Positions 6,173 to 14,421 are shown, counted from the stretch's first letter. The stretch: DNA of 32,747 nucleotides from JANNRR01 sp031401675 (GCA_031401675.1 JANNRR010000082.1:1-32747); one strand, 5' to 3'. Translations and numbers: made by a program. The notes: generated by a model not told the origin, from the letters alone.

Positions 6173-8293
6173 TCAGGGCTTCCGGCTCAGATCCCTGTGC
6201 CGTTCGATCCCCGCCACGTCGCTTTCCGCATCAAGTGCCGTCATCACTGCATGCAGATGTTCGACATCGCGCAGGTCTACCTCGACAATCAGGCGATAGT
6301 AGTCCGGCTTTCTGTCAAGAAAATGTAGATCGGATATATTCGCTTTCTGCTCGCCGATAAGGGTGCAGATCCGCCCCAGCACGCCGGCGTCATTGCTGAT
6401 CGTCAGATTGAGGCTGACGGTATGGATCGCCGGATGCCGGCCGGCGTTCCAGTGCAGATCGACCCAGCGGTCCGGGTACTCTTCGAATTCCTCCAGCGCC
6501 GGGCAGTCGATGGCATGCACCACCACGCCCTGGCCGCGATAGGTGATGCCGACGATGCGCTCGCCCGGCACCGGCTGGCAGCAGTTGGCGCGCCGGAACG
6601 CCTGTTCCGGCGACAGGCCGACCACCGGGCGTTGCGCATCGACCTCGGGACCCGGCTTGGTTGCCAGATCGGGATACAGCGCCTCCACCACCTTGCGCGT
6701 GGTGATCTCGGCGCTGCCCAGTTGCGCCAGCAGATCCTCCTCGTCCACCAGCCCGAGGGTCTTGGCGGCAGTGCGCAGCGCCTTGTCGGTGGCCTTCTTG
6801 CCGATATGCTCGAACGCCAGCCGCGCCAGTTCCTGCCCCAGCTTGATGAACCGGCCCTTGTCCTCTTCGCGCAAGGATCGCCGGATCGCCGCCTTGGCCC
6901 GGCCGGTCACCACGATGTCGATCCAGGTCGCCTGCGGCCGCTGGCCCTCGGCGGTGATGATCTCGACCGACTGGCCGTTGCGCAGCCGGGTCCAGAGCGG
7001 CACCCGGATACCGTCGATCTTGGCCGAAACGCAGGAATTGCCGATCCGCGTATGAATGGCATAGGCATAGTCCAGCGGGGTCGCCCCGCGCGGCAACTGG
7101 ATCACTTCGCCCTTTGGCGTGAAGCAGAAGACCTGATCGGAATACATCTCCAGCTTGACGTTTTCCAAGAACTCCTCGTTGTCCTCGCCCTGATCGAACC
7201 GCTCGGTCAGGGTTGACAGCCACCGCGCCGGATCGACCGCAAACGGGTTTTCCGCCCGGGCCCCGTCGCGGTACGACCAGTGCGCCGCTACTCCGGCCTC
7301 GGCCACCTCGTGCATCTGCCGCGTGCGGATCTGGATTTCAACCCGCTTGCCGTCGCGCCCCGACACCGTGGTGTGGATCGAGCGGTAGCCGTTGTTCTTC
7401 GGCTGGCTGACGTAATCCTTGAACCGCCCCGGCACCGCCCGCCAGCGGGTGTGAATAACCCCCAGCACCCGATAGCAATCGGCATCAGACCGGGTAATCA
7501 CCCGAAAGCCGTAGATGTCCGACAGCCGCGAAAACCCCAGCGACTTTTCCTGCATCTTGCGCCAGATCGAATAGGGCTTTTTCGCGCGACCATAGACATC
7601 GGCCTCGATATCGGCCTTTTCCAGCTCCAGATGGATATCGGCGGTGATCTTGTGGATCACATCCCCGGTCTCGCGCTGCAAGGTGATGAACCGCCGGATG
7701 ATCGAGGACCGCCCCTCGGGGTTCAGCACCTTGAACGCCAGATCCTCCAGTTCCTCGCGCATCCACTGCATGCCCATCCGGCCGGCCAGCGGCGCAAAGA
7801 TTTCCATCGTCTCATGCGATTTGCGCGCCTGCTTTTCCGGCGGCAGGCTTCTGATCGTGCGCATGTTGTGCAGCCGGTCCGCCAGCTTGACCAGAATGAC
7901 CCGCAGATCCTTCGACATCGCGATCAGCAGCTTACGGAAGTTCTCGGCCTGCTTGGCCTCGGACGACGTCAGTTGCAGGTTTGTCAGCTTGGTCACGCCT
8001 TCGACCAGTTCGGCCACCTCGTCGCCAAACAGCCGCGCCACCTCGGTGTAAGTACTCTTGGTATCCTCGATGGTGTCATGCAGCAGTGCGGTGATGATGG
8101 TCGCATCATCCAGCCGCTGCTCGGTCAGAATGGCGGCAACCGCCACCGGATGCGTGAAATACTCCTCGCCCGAATGCCGCATCTGGCCGACGTGCATCTT
8201 GCGGCCATAGGCATAGGCTTGCCGTATCTTGTCGGCATCAGTACCGGGGTTGTAGTTGCGGACCAGGGCGATCAGGTCTTCGACATCAATCAT
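6173..8293 (-). CDS. rsh: Bifunctional (p)ppGpp synthase/hydrolase (RelA/SpoT homolog)
   Basis: A 706-residue stringent-response enzyme. The N-terminal HD hydrolase domain has H48 (YFTHPVAVAAIL) and LLHDTIEDT with H72/D73. The synthetase domain follows (YGRAKKPYSIWRKM, IYGFRVIT, FKDYVSQPKNNGYRSIHTT, VEIQIRTRQMHEVAE). Next comes a TGS domain (VFCFTPKGEVIQLPRGATP) and a C-terminal ACT domain after about 625. An intact HD motif means it can both make and degrade (p)ppGpp; alphaproteobacteria usually have this single enzyme. It is 29 nt downstream of rpoZ, a linkage also seen for spoT in enteric bacteria. Confidence 0.97.
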   Translation of the reverse strand: MIDVEDLIALVRNYNPGTDADKIRQAYAYGRKMHVGQMRHSGEEYFTHPVAVAAILTEQRLDDATIITALLHDTIEDTKSTYTEVARLFGDEVAELVEGVTKLTNLQLTSSEAKQAENFRKLLIAMSKDLRVILVKLADRLHNMRTIRSLPPEKQARKSHETMEIFAPLAGRMGMQWMREELEDLAFKVLNPEGRSSIIRRFITLQRETGDVIHKITADIHLELEKADIEADVYGRAKKPYSIWRKMQEKSLGFSRLSDIYGFRVITRSDADCYRVLGVIHTRWRAVPGRFKDYVSQPKNNGYRSIHTTVSGRDGKRVEIQIRTRQMHEVAEAGVAAHWSYRDGARAENPFAVDPARWLSTLTERFDQGEDNEEFLENVKLEMYSDQVFCFTPKGEVIQLPRGATPLDYAYAIHTRIGNSCVSAKIDGIRVPLWTRLRNGQSVEIITAEGQRPQATWIDIVVTGRAKAAIRRSLREEDKGRFIKLGQELARLAFEHIGKKATDKALRTAAKTLGLVDEEDLLAQLGSAEITTRKVVEALYPDLATKPGPEVDAQRPVVGLSPEQAFRRANCCQPVPGERIVGITYRGQGVVVHAIDCPALEEFEEYPDRWVDLHWNAGRHPAIHTVSLNLTISNDAGVLGRICTLIGEQKANISDLHFLDRKPDYYRLIVEVDLRDVEHLHAVMTALDAESDVAGIERHRDLSRKP

Positions 8294-8322
8294 TCCGCCC
8301 GCCTTCCGCCCTCCAGAAGGGC

Positions 8323-8676
8323 TTAGCCCTGCCCCTGTGCTTCCATCAGGGCGCGCAGCAGCTTTTCCTCGGACAGATCGTCATGCATCGGACGATCGAC
8401 CTCGGTCCCCATCAAGAGCGCCATCTCGTCGTCCTCGGGCATGTCGACCTCGATCTGCGTCTGCAGGCTCTCGATCATCCGCTCGCGCAGCGCCTCTGCC
8501 CCTTGCGTCTCTTCGGCAATCTCGCGCAAGGACACCACCGGGTTCTTGTCGTTGTCGCGATCGACAGTCACCGGCGAGCCCGCCGCGATCTCGCGCGCCC
8601 GGTGGGCGGCCAGCATCACCAGTTCGAACCGGTTCGGAACCTTGTCAACGCAGTCTTCAACCGTCACGCGGGCCAT
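8323..8676 (-). CDS. rpoZ: DNA-directed RNA polymerase omega subunit
   Basis: A 117-residue omega subunit that stabilises the beta' subunit during RNA polymerase assembly and forms part of a ppGpp-binding site. The conserved start MARVTVEDCVDKVPNRFELVMLAAHRAREI is present, followed by NPVVSLREIAEET. The acidic C-terminal tail is typical of alphaproteobacteria. GGAG lies 6-9 nt before the ATG at 8676. It sits between folK and rsh, 32 nt after folK and 29 nt before rsh. Confidence 0.96.
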   Translation of the reverse strand: MARVTVEDCVDKVPNRFELVMLAAHRAREIAAGSPVTVDRDNDKNPVVSLREIAEETQGAEALRERMIESLQTQIEVDMPEDDEMALLMGTEVDRPMHDDLSEEKLLRALMEAQGQG

Positions 8677-8708
8677 ACGAGCTCCAATCCGAAAAGAGGT
8701 GGAAGCGC

Positions 8709-9371
8709 CTATTTAAGCGCAGCCACCGGCGATGACAACACCGATTCGGCTGCTTGTCGCAGCGGTGCCAACGGCACCACTGCGGCAATATCCGCCTCGG
8801 GAAGTCCGCACAGCATCTGGCTTACGTCCAGCCCCAGCACCGGGTGGCGCCAATCTGCCGCCACATCCGCCAGCGGCACCAGCACGAACGCCCGCTCATG
8901 CAGCCGCGGGTGTGGCAGGATCAACTGGTCCGGCGCACGCAGGCGCTGCGCGTCAGCCTCCAGTTCACGCCATATCTTGTAGGTTTCAGGGTCCGGGCGC
9001 ACCAGATCATCATAGGCCAGCAAATCCAGGTCCAACGTCCGGTTGCCCCAGCGCGTCAGCCTTTGCCGCCCGAATGCCACCTCGGTTGCGTGCAGGTGTA
9101 AAAGTAGTGATTCTGGGGATAGAACTGTTGATAGAATCGCAACAGCGTTGGTATAGTCGGGACCAGCCCCGGCGGGGAAGCAGGGCGTCATAAAAAAGCG
9201 ACTGATCGCTGCGATCATGACCGAATCATTGGTCAACGCAACGGTCGCCGCCTTCATGGTTTCGGCGGGTGTGCCCGCTTGTGACGCAACGTTACCCCCC
9301 AAAGCCACCAAAGCGATGTGTCGCAATGGCGTATTTGCGACCTCATGTTTGCATTCGGAGCCTTGAGCCAC
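8709..9371 (-). CDS. folK: 2-amino-4-hydroxy-6-hydroxymethyldihydropteridine pyrophosphokinase
   Basis: HPPK transfers pyrophosphate from ATP to hydroxymethyl-dihydropterin in folate synthesis. Motifs are ALGGNV near residue 24, RLTRWGNRTLDLDLLAYDD with the metal-binding aspartates, and LILPHPRLHERAFVLVPL. The 220-residue length exceeds the usual ~160-180 because of both ends. The start is uncertain: a GTG at 9371 gives the longest form. It is the first gene of the long minus-strand operon and is divergent from the NYN gene, 100 bp away. Confidence 0.92.
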   Translation of the reverse strand: MAQGSECKHEVANTPLRHIALVALGGNVASQAGTPAETMKAATVALTNDSVMIAAISRFFMTPCFPAGAGPDYTNAVAILSTVLSPESLLLHLHATEVAFGRQRLTRWGNRTLDLDLLAYDDLVRPDPETYKIWRELEADAQRLRAPDQLILPHPRLHERAFVLVPLADVAADWRHPVLGLDVSQMLCGLPEADIAAVVPLAPLRQAAESVLSSPVAALK

Positions 9372-9386
9372 CGCTGGAATCCTCTA

Positions 9387-9400
9387 AACAGACGTCTGTT
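9387..9400. promoter_or_regulatory. 14-bp perfect palindrome in the folK/NYN divergent promoter region
   Basis: AACAGACGTCTGTT is a perfect palindrome 16 bp upstream of the folK start and 72 bp upstream of the NYN gene. The 100-bp spacer must hold both promoters, so a dimeric regulator site is plausible. I do not recognise the operator. It does not match the alphaproteobacterial GTTC-N7-GTTC SOS box. Confidence 0.4.
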
Positions 9401-9471
9401 CTGCAGGTCATTTCAGGTCGCATTTCCACTCTCTGAAGTCGATAGGCAGGACACATTTGAAAGGGCTTTAG

Positions 9472-10044
9472 ATGTTTTACAAAGACGAAAGGCTGGCGCT
9501 GTTCATCGACGGCTCCAACCTCTACGCCGCAGCCAAAGCCCTGGGCTTTGACATCGACTACAAGTTGCTGCGTCAGGAATTCATGCGCCGTGGCAAGTTG
9601 CTGCGCGCGTTCTACTACACCGCTCTGCTGGAGAATGACGAATACTCGCCCATTCGCCCGCTGGTCGACTGGCTGCACTACAACGGCTTCTCGATGGTCA
9701 CCAAACCGGCCAAGGAATACACCGACAGCCAGGGCCGCCGTAAGGTCAAGGGCAACATGGACATCGAACTGACGGTCGATGCCATGGAGCTTGCGCCCCG
9801 GGTCGATCACATTGTGTTGTTCTCGGGTGACGGCGACTTCCGGCCATTGGTCGAAAGTCTGCAACGACAGGGCGTCCGTGTTTCCGTTGTGTCAACAATC
9901 CGCAGCCAACCACCGATGATCGCCGACGAACTGCGCCGCCAGGCCGACAATTTCATCGAGCTGGACGAATTGCGCGACGTGATCGGCCGCCCGCCGCGCG
10001 AACCAAGGTTTGAACGCGAGGAAACCGTCCAGACCGAACACTGA
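9472..10044 (+). CDS. NYN domain (LabA/DUF88) protein, putative PIN-like nuclease
   Basis: A 190-residue protein of the NYN/LabA group of PIN-fold proteins. The acidic residues expected of the fold are present: LALFIDGSNLY (D13), KGNMDIELTVDAM (D97, D103) and LFSGDGDFRPLV (D120, D122). NYN proteins are predicted metal-dependent ribonucleases, so an RNA-processing role is plausible but unproven here. The ATG at 9472 begins MFYKDERLALF. It is divergent from folK, which I recall as a conserved arrangement in Rhodobacterales. A hairpin follows the stop by 5 nt. The C-terminal ~25 residues are charged and probably disordered. Confidence 0.9.
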   Translation: MFYKDERLALFIDGSNLYAAAKALGFDIDYKLLRQEFMRRGKLLRAFYYTALLENDEYSPIRPLVDWLHYNGFSMVTKPAKEYTDSQGRRKVKGNMDIELTVDAMELAPRVDHIVLFSGDGDFRPLVESLQRQGVRVSVVSTIRSQPPMIADELRRQADNFIELDELRDVIGRPPREPRFEREETVQTEH

Positions 10045-10049
10045 AGCAG

Positions 10050-10069
10050 CCGGAGCATGCGTGCTCCGG
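10050..10069 (+). terminator. Strong hairpin after the NYN gene (terminator-like)
   Basis: CCGGAGCA and TGCTCCGG form a perfect 8-bp stem with a 4-nt loop, five bases after the TGA of the NYN gene. There is no U tract (C-rich sequence follows), so it may act as an mRNA-stabilising 3' hairpin or a Rho-assisted terminator. Confidence 0.55.
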
Positions 10070-10109
10070 TCCCCGCCTCCGGCCGCCAAGGGTTTACCGC
10101 TCTGCGGCT

Positions 10110-10135
10110 TGCGGTTACGACGGGCTGCAACCGCA
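10110..10135 (+). promoter_or_regulatory. Leader hairpin just upstream of ispH
   Basis: TGCGGTT (10110-10116) can pair with AACCGCA (10129-10135) across a 12-nt loop, ending 11 nt before the ispH ATG. If transcribed it would lie over the ribosome-binding region, since no clear Shine-Dalgarno sequence is visible. A regulatory role is inference only. Confidence 0.3.
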
Positions 10136-10146
10136 CGGACCGCACC

Positions 10147-11097
10147 ATGACCGAACCGCTTACCCTTCTGATCGCCGCCCCCCGCGGTTTCTGCGCCGGT
10201 GTCGACCGCGCCATCCGGATCGTCGAACTGGCCATCGAGAAGTGGGGCGCGCCGGTCTATGTCCGGCACGAGATCGTGCACAACCGCTATGTCGTCGACG
10301 GCCTGCGGGCCAAGGGTGCGGTCTTTGTCGAGGACTTGGCCGATTGCCCGCCGGACCGTCCGGTGATCTTTTCCGCGCACGGCGTCGCCAGGACCGTTCC
10401 GGCCGAAGCAGCGCGGCGACAACTGCTGGTGGTCGATGCGACCTGCCCCCTGGTGTCCAAGGTCCATATCGAAGCCGAACGCCATCATCAGAACGGGCTG
10501 CAAATGGTGATGATCGGCCATGCCGGTCACCCCGAAACCATCGGCACCATGGGCCAGTTGCCGCCGGGCGAAGTGCTGCTGGTCGAAACCGCGCGAGACG
10601 TGGCGGGGCTGGTGGTCCGCGATCCGGAACAACTGGCCTTCATCACCCAGACCACGCTGTCGGTCGATGACACCGCCGAAATCGTCACAGCCCTGAAGGC
10701 CCGCTTCCCCGCGATCGTCGGGCCGCATAAAGAGGATATCTGCTACGCCACCACCAACCGTCAGGCGGCAGTCAAGGCGATTGCCGCCCGGATCGATGCG
10801 CTTCTGGTCATCGGCGCGCCAAATTCCTCGAACTCCCGCCGGCTGGTCGAGGTCGGGCAGGCCGCAGGCTGTGTCTACGCCCAACTGATCCAGCGCGCCG
10901 CCGACATCGACTGGCGTGCCTTGGCCGGGGCAAAAGCCGTCGGGCTGACCGCCGGGGCCTCGGCGCCGGAAGTACTGGTGAACGAAGTGATCGCCGCCTT
11001 TCGCGCCCGCTATGCGCTGACCACCGAACTGGTCGAAACCGCCGTCGAACACGTGGAATTCAAGGTGCCCCGCGTGCTGCGCGAGCCTGCTGCGTGA
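10147..11097 (+). CDS. ispH: 4-hydroxy-3-methylbut-2-enyl diphosphate reductase
   Basis: A 316-residue [4Fe-4S] enzyme (LytB) that makes isopentenyl and dimethylallyl diphosphate in the last step of the methylerythritol phosphate pathway. The three cluster cysteines are in APRGFCAGVD (C16), VDATCPLVSKVH and DICYATTNRQ. Other family motifs are VRHEIVHN, FSAHGV and IGAPNSSNSRRL. The ATG at 10147 was chosen because MTEPLTLLIAAPRGFC matches the family start; the 30 extra codons upstream look non-coding. Its stop overlaps the next gene by 4 nt (GTGA). Confidence 0.97.
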   Translation: MTEPLTLLIAAPRGFCAGVDRAIRIVELAIEKWGAPVYVRHEIVHNRYVVDGLRAKGAVFVEDLADCPPDRPVIFSAHGVARTVPAEAARRQLLVVDATCPLVSKVHIEAERHHQNGLQMVMIGHAGHPETIGTMGQLPPGEVLLVETARDVAGLVVRDPEQLAFITQTTLSVDDTAEIVTALKARFPAIVGPHKEDICYATTNRQAAVKAIAARIDALLVIGAPNSSNSRRLVEVGQAAGCVYAQLIQRAADIDWRALAGAKAVGLTAGASAPEVLVNEVIAAFRARYALTTELVETAVEHVEFKVPRVLREPAA

Positions 11098-11552
11098 CCG
11101 GTTGGCTGACCTTCGATGCCGTGATCGAACCGGTTGAGTGGGGCCGCGCCACCTACACCATCCTGCGCCTGCCGCCCGACGTTGCGTCCGAACTCGCCGT
11201 GATCGGGGCCCGCCGGGTCGAAGGCGAGTTCAACGACCACCCTGTCAACCTCGCCCTGAACCGCGCCCCCGTGGTCGAGGGGCCGTTCCTGTGGGCGGGG
11301 AAAAGCCTGCTGGACCGGACCGGCCTTGCGCCGGGCGAACCGTTCGAGGCGCGCCTGCGTCCGGCCCCCGATGACCTGATCGACCTGCCGGCAGAGGTCG
11401 CCGCTGCCTTGCGCGCCAACGACGTGCTGGCCGAATGGGAGGCGCTGCCCCCCGGCAAGCGGCGGGGTCTGCTGCATCCCGTGACCACCGCGAAAACGGC
11501 CCCCACCAGCGCCAGACGCATTGCGGCCCTGATCGCCGGATTGCTGCCATGA
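11094..11552 (+). CDS. DUF1905/YdeI-OmpD-associated family protein
   Basis: A 152-residue protein. The N-terminal half resembles DUF1905 (FDAVIEPVEWGRATYTILRLP, then a strand-rich region with GPFLWAGKSLLDRTGL). The C-terminal part resembles the YdeI/OmpD-associated module (PAEVAAALRANDVLAEWEALPPGKRRGLL, a helical segment ending in ARRIAALIAGL). No enzymatic role is known. It starts with GTG at 11094, overlapping the ispH stop (GTGA), and overlaps the next gene by ATGA, so it is translationally coupled on both sides. Confidence 0.8.
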   Translation: MTGWLTFDAVIEPVEWGRATYTILRLPPDVASELAVIGARRVEGEFNDHPVNLALNRAPVVEGPFLWAGKSLLDRTGLAPGEPFEARLRPAPDDLIDLPAEVAAALRANDVLAEWEALPPGKRRGLLHPVTTAKTAPTSARRIAALIAGLLP

Positions 11553-12007
11553 CCGCGATCCCCCGCCCGGCGCTGCTGCTCGGCCTCGCCGGGCTGTTGC
11601 CGTTCGTGGCAGGGGCCGCAACCAGCCTGTTGCCGGGGCTGGCCGCGCCGGTCACCGAGGCCATCGGCCCCCGCTTCGTCGGCCCCGCCTTGCTTGTCGG
11701 CTATGGCACCGTCATCCTGTGCTTCATGGCGGGCGTGCACTGGGGCTTTGTCGCCCGTGCCGACGGCCCGATGGCCCCTCGCGCCTATGCGCTCAGCGTT
11801 CTGCCCGCCCTCTGGGTCTTCTTCTTTACAGGCACCGGCACCGGCACCGGCCAGTCGCTCTCGGCGCTGCTGGTCGGCTTCTTGGCACTGCTGGCGCTCG
11901 ATCTGCAGTTCACGCTCTGGCGGCTGGCACCGGCCTGGTGGATGCGCTTGCGCCTGATGCTGACGCTGGTCGTGGCCGCCTGCCTCGGCGCCGGGTTTCA
12001 TGGCTGA
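11549..12007 (+). CDS. DUF3429 family membrane protein
   Basis: A 152-residue integral membrane protein with about five hydrophobic segments. The family hallmark is the middle region VGYGTVILCFMAGVHWGF, and later segments include VLPALWVFFFTG and LQFTLWRLAPAWWMRLR. It contains a run of four alternating Thr-Gly pairs. The function is unknown. The ATG at 11549 overlaps the previous stop (ATGA), and the end overlaps rnhA by 8 nt. Confidence 0.8.
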   Translation: MTAIPRPALLLGLAGLLPFVAGAATSLLPGLAAPVTEAIGPRFVGPALLVGYGTVILCFMAGVHWGFVARADGPMAPRAYALSVLPALWVFFFTGTGTGTGQSLSALLVGFLALLALDLQFTLWRLAPAWWMRLRLMLTLVVAACLGAGFHG

Positions 12008-12473
12008 CCTGTTCGCCTATACCGATGGCGCCTGCAGCGGCAACCCCGGCCCCGGCGGCTGGGGCGTGCTGATGCTGGCGCGCGAAGCGGGAACCGTGGT
12101 CAAGGAACGCACCCTGTCGGGAGGCGACGCGATGACGACCAACAACCGCATGGAACTGATGGCCGCCATCTCGGCGCTGGAGGCGCTTGTCCGCCCCTCC
12201 GACATCACCATCATCACCGACAGCGCCTATGTGAAGAACGGCATCACCGAATGGCTTGCGGGGTGGAAAGGCAAGGGCTGGCGCATCGCCTCCGGCAAGC
12301 CGGTCAAGAACGAGGACCTGTGGCGGCGGCTCGACACGGCCACCGGGCTGCACAAGGTCCGCTGGGAATGGATCAAGGGCCACGCCGGGCACCCCGAAAA
12401 CGAACGCGCCGACGAATTGGCCCGCGCCGGAATGGCGCCGTTCAAACCGGGCCGGGCCAAACCCGTCCGTTGA
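12000..12473 (+). CDS. rnhA: Ribonuclease HI
   Basis: A 157-residue endonuclease that cuts the RNA strand of RNA-DNA hybrids, for R-loop and primer removal. The catalytic acidic residues appear in FAYTDGACSGNPGPGGWG, NNRMELMAA, ITDSAYV and HAGHPENERADELA. The length and order match the bacterial RNase HI family. The ATG at 12000 overlaps the DUF3429 stop by 8 nt. It is the last gene of the ispH transcription unit; a 144-bp spacer follows before the TetR gene. Confidence 0.97.
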   Translation: MADLFAYTDGACSGNPGPGGWGVLMLAREAGTVVKERTLSGGDAMTTNNRMELMAAISALEALVRPSDITIITDSAYVKNGITEWLAGWKGKGWRIASGKPVKNEDLWRRLDTATGLHKVRWEWIKGHAGHPENERADELARAGMAPFKPGRAKPVR

Positions 12474-12582
12474 CCGGCATTCTCTGTCCCGGACCGGTAA
12501 CTGGCCCGGCTGCGGATTTCGGGGGCAAGGCAACGCCCCTACCTTGATCCACCGAAAACCGCGCTGGACGCAGTTGCCGCTC

Positions 12583-12610
12583 TTGACATGAATGGCCGTT
12601 CGTTTACCTG
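12583..12610 (+). promoter_or_regulatory. Candidate promoter of the TetR gene
   Basis: A perfect TTGACA (12583-12588) is followed after 16 nt by a weak -10 (TACCTG, 12605-12610). Transcription would start near 12617, at the ATG (12618), implying a leaderless or nearly leaderless mRNA. No Shine-Dalgarno sequence precedes that ATG. A near-palindrome GAATGGCCGTTC (12590-12601) lies between the two elements and could be an autoregulatory operator. Confidence 0.3.
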
Positions 12611-12617
12611 TGGGCGC

Positions 12618-13160
12618 ATGCCGAGAACCAGACTGATATCCGACACCACGATCTTCGAGATCATCCGCACCCTGCTTGCCGAAAGCGGGCCGCGCGCCGT
12701 CACCTTCGCAACCGTCGCCCAGAAAAGCGGCTTGTCGGGTCCGTCGCTGGTGCAACGCTACGGCACCCGCGAAGCCATGCTGCAACTGGCGATGCTGGCC
12801 GGATGGGACGCGCTGGATGCGGCGACCGAGGCGGCGATCACGGCGGCGCCGTTGTCGGCCAAGGGGGCCTCGACCCTGCTGAAAGCCCTTGATCCCGATG
12901 ACCTGGCTTTGCCCGCGTCAGAGCTTTCAACCCTTTCGGCGGATTTCAACGACCCGGTCCTGCGCACCCGCGCGCAGAAGTGGCGGACCCGGATGGTTCA
13001 GGCGCTGTCGCATCGGCTTGGCGGCGGCGGCAAGGACAAGCAGGGCGCGGAAATGCTGTTCGCCGCATGGCAAGGCCGCATGCTGTGGGCGGCCACCGGC
13101 ACCGAGGGGTTTCGCCTGCGCGACCTGCAACGCCGCCTGACACGCGGGGCCGACGACTGA
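12618..13160 (+). CDS. TetR/AcrR family transcriptional regulator
   Basis: A 180-residue protein with an N-terminal TetR-type helix-turn-helix: TIFEIIRTLLAESGPRAVTF, then TVAQKSGLSGPSLVQRYGTREAML, about residues 10-52. The C-terminal ligand-binding part is helical and diverged, so the effector cannot be told. The ATG at 12618 (MPRTRLISDT) suits the family; an upstream ATG at 12588 would overlap the probable promoter. It ends 18 bp from the convergent small membrane protein gene. No obvious efflux or catabolic target gene is adjacent. Confidence 0.85.
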   Translation: MPRTRLISDTTIFEIIRTLLAESGPRAVTFATVAQKSGLSGPSLVQRYGTREAMLQLAMLAGWDALDAATEAAITAAPLSAKGASTLLKALDPDDLALPASELSTLSADFNDPVLRTRAQKWRTRMVQALSHRLGGGGKDKQGAEMLFAAWQGRMLWAATGTEGFRLRDLQRRLTRGADD

Positions 13161-13178
13161 CGGCTTGGCGATTGAAAC

Positions 13179-13415
13179 CTACCGCCGGATATAGGTTTTC
13201 CACAGCCAGATCAGGACCATCGCCCCGACCACTGCGCCGACGAATCCGGCGGCCCAACCGAACAGCGACAACAGGAGCCGCAGCGCCAGCCCGCCGACCA
13301 GCGCCCCGAAAATCCCGATGGCGATGGTGGTGATCAGGTCGGTTTGCAGCCGCATCAGCCGCGTGGCGATGAAACCGGCAGCTGCCCCGATGACGATCAG
13401 TGCCAGAACAGGCAT
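13179..13415 (-). CDS. GlsB/YeaQ/YmgE-like small membrane protein
   Basis: A 78-residue, very hydrophobic protein with three predicted membrane segments and glycine-rich turns (LIVIGAAAGFIATRL, IGIFGALVGGLALRLLL, FVGAVVGAMVLIWLW). This is the layout of the transglycosylase-associated (GlsB/YeaQ/YmgE) stress-membrane family, although the match is by pattern only. GGAAGGATCC upstream of the ATG at 13415 provides a good ribosome site. It appears to be transcribed alone. Confidence 0.7.
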   Translation of the reverse strand: MPVLALIVIGAAAGFIATRLMRLQTDLITTIAIGIFGALVGGLALRLLLSLFGWAAGFVGAVVGAMVLIWLWKTYIRR

Positions 13416-13474
13416 GGCGGATCCTTCCCTACTCGGCCTTTATATTGGCGGTCTGTCCCCTGATTTGAAGGGGG

Positions 13475-13520
13475 CATCAGCCCGGCAGTGACATCAGCCC
13501 GGCACCGCATCAGCCCAGCA
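13475..13520. repeat. Three direct repeats of CATCAGCCCGGCA at the 3' end of fmt
   Basis: Copies begin at 13475, 13492 and 13508 (spacing 17 and 16 bp). The third has one change and contains the fmt stop codon. On the minus strand each copy reads TGCCGGGCTGATG, so the gene end, including TGA, has been duplicated twice downstream. This looks like replication slippage. It leaves the fmt protein unaltered. Confidence 0.6.
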
Positions 13521-14421
13521 CCGGCGGCAGCGTCAGCCCGTGCAGTAACTCAGTCGCCGGCATCGGCCGCTTGCCTTCGCGCTGCGCCAGCGTGATCTCT
13601 ACCGCGCCGTCACCGCAGGCGACGACAAATCCCGTCAGCACCTGCCCCGCAACCCATTTCTCGGGCCCGTCCCGACCCGCCGCTACCCGGCTGCCGAGCA
13701 GCTTTAGCCGCTCGTCTGCCACATCGCACCAGGCCCCGGGGCTTGGCGACAGCCCGCGGATGCGGCGGTCAACCTCGCCCGCCGGCAGCGTCCAGTCAAT
13801 CCGCGCCTCGGCCTTGTCGATCTTTGCGGCATAGCACACACCGGCTTCCGGCTGCGCCACCGGCGGCAACGTATCCAGCCGCGCCAGCGCCTCGATGATC
13901 AGCCCGGCCCCGGCCTGCGACAGCCGGTCCTGCAATTCGCCCGTGGTCTCTTCCGCCCCGATCGGCAGCACCGCGCGCATCAGCACCGGCCCGGTATCCA
14001 AACCTTCGTTCATATACATGATGCAGACCCCGGTTTCCCGGTCCCCGGCCAGGATCGCCCGATGTACGGGTGCCGCCCCGCGCCAGCGCGGCAACAGCGA
14101 CGCATGGATGTTCAGGCATCCAAGCATCGGCGCGGCAAGCACAGCCTTCGGCAGGATCAGCCCATAGGCCACCACCACCGCAATATCCGCCGCCAAAGCT
14201 GCAAACGCCGCCTGCGCGCCCGCGTCCTTCAGCGACGCCGGGTGCCGCACTGCCAGCCCCAGCGCCTCGGCCCGGCGCTGCACCGGGCCGGGCCGGTCCT
14301 TCTTGCCGCGGCCCGCCGGGCGCGGCGGCTGGCAATAGACCGCCGCCACCTGATGCGCCCGGTGCAGCGCCTCCAGCACCGGCACCGCAAACTCCGGTGT
14401 GCCCATGAACACCACCCTCAC
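13510..14421 (-). CDS. fmt: Methionyl-tRNA formyltransferase
   Basis: A 303-residue enzyme that formylates initiator Met-tRNA using 10-formyl-tetrahydrofolate. The Rossmann start VRVVFMGTPEFAVPVLEAL is followed by the catalytic segment GCLNIHASLLPRWRGAAPVHRAI and GVCIMYMNEGLDTGPVL. The C-terminal OB-fold domain begins after about residue 205 (RGLSPSPGAWCDV). It starts with GTG at 14421, overlapping the third deformylase stop by 4 nt (GTGA). Addition and removal of the formyl group are thus encoded in one coupled unit with the upstream def genes. Confidence 0.96.
   Translation of the reverse strand: MRVVFMGTPEFAVPVLEALHRAHQVAAVYCQPPRPAGRGKKDRPGPVQRRAEALGLAVRHPASLKDAGAQAAFAALAADIAVVVAYGLILPKAVLAAPMLGCLNIHASLLPRWRGAAPVHRAILAGDRETGVCIMYMNEGLDTGPVLMRAVLPIGAEETTGELQDRLSQAGAGLIIEALARLDTLPPVAQPEAGVCYAAKIDKAEARIDWTLPAGEVDRRIRGLSPSPGAWCDVADERLKLLGSRVAAGRDGPEKWVAGQVLTGFVVACGDGAVEITLAQREGKRPMPATELLHGLTLPPVLG

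Noticed and set aside
9371..9430. SOS (LexA) box in the folK/NYN spacer
   Set aside because: A GTTC occurs after the palindrome, but the second GTTC at the required 7-nt spacing is missing.
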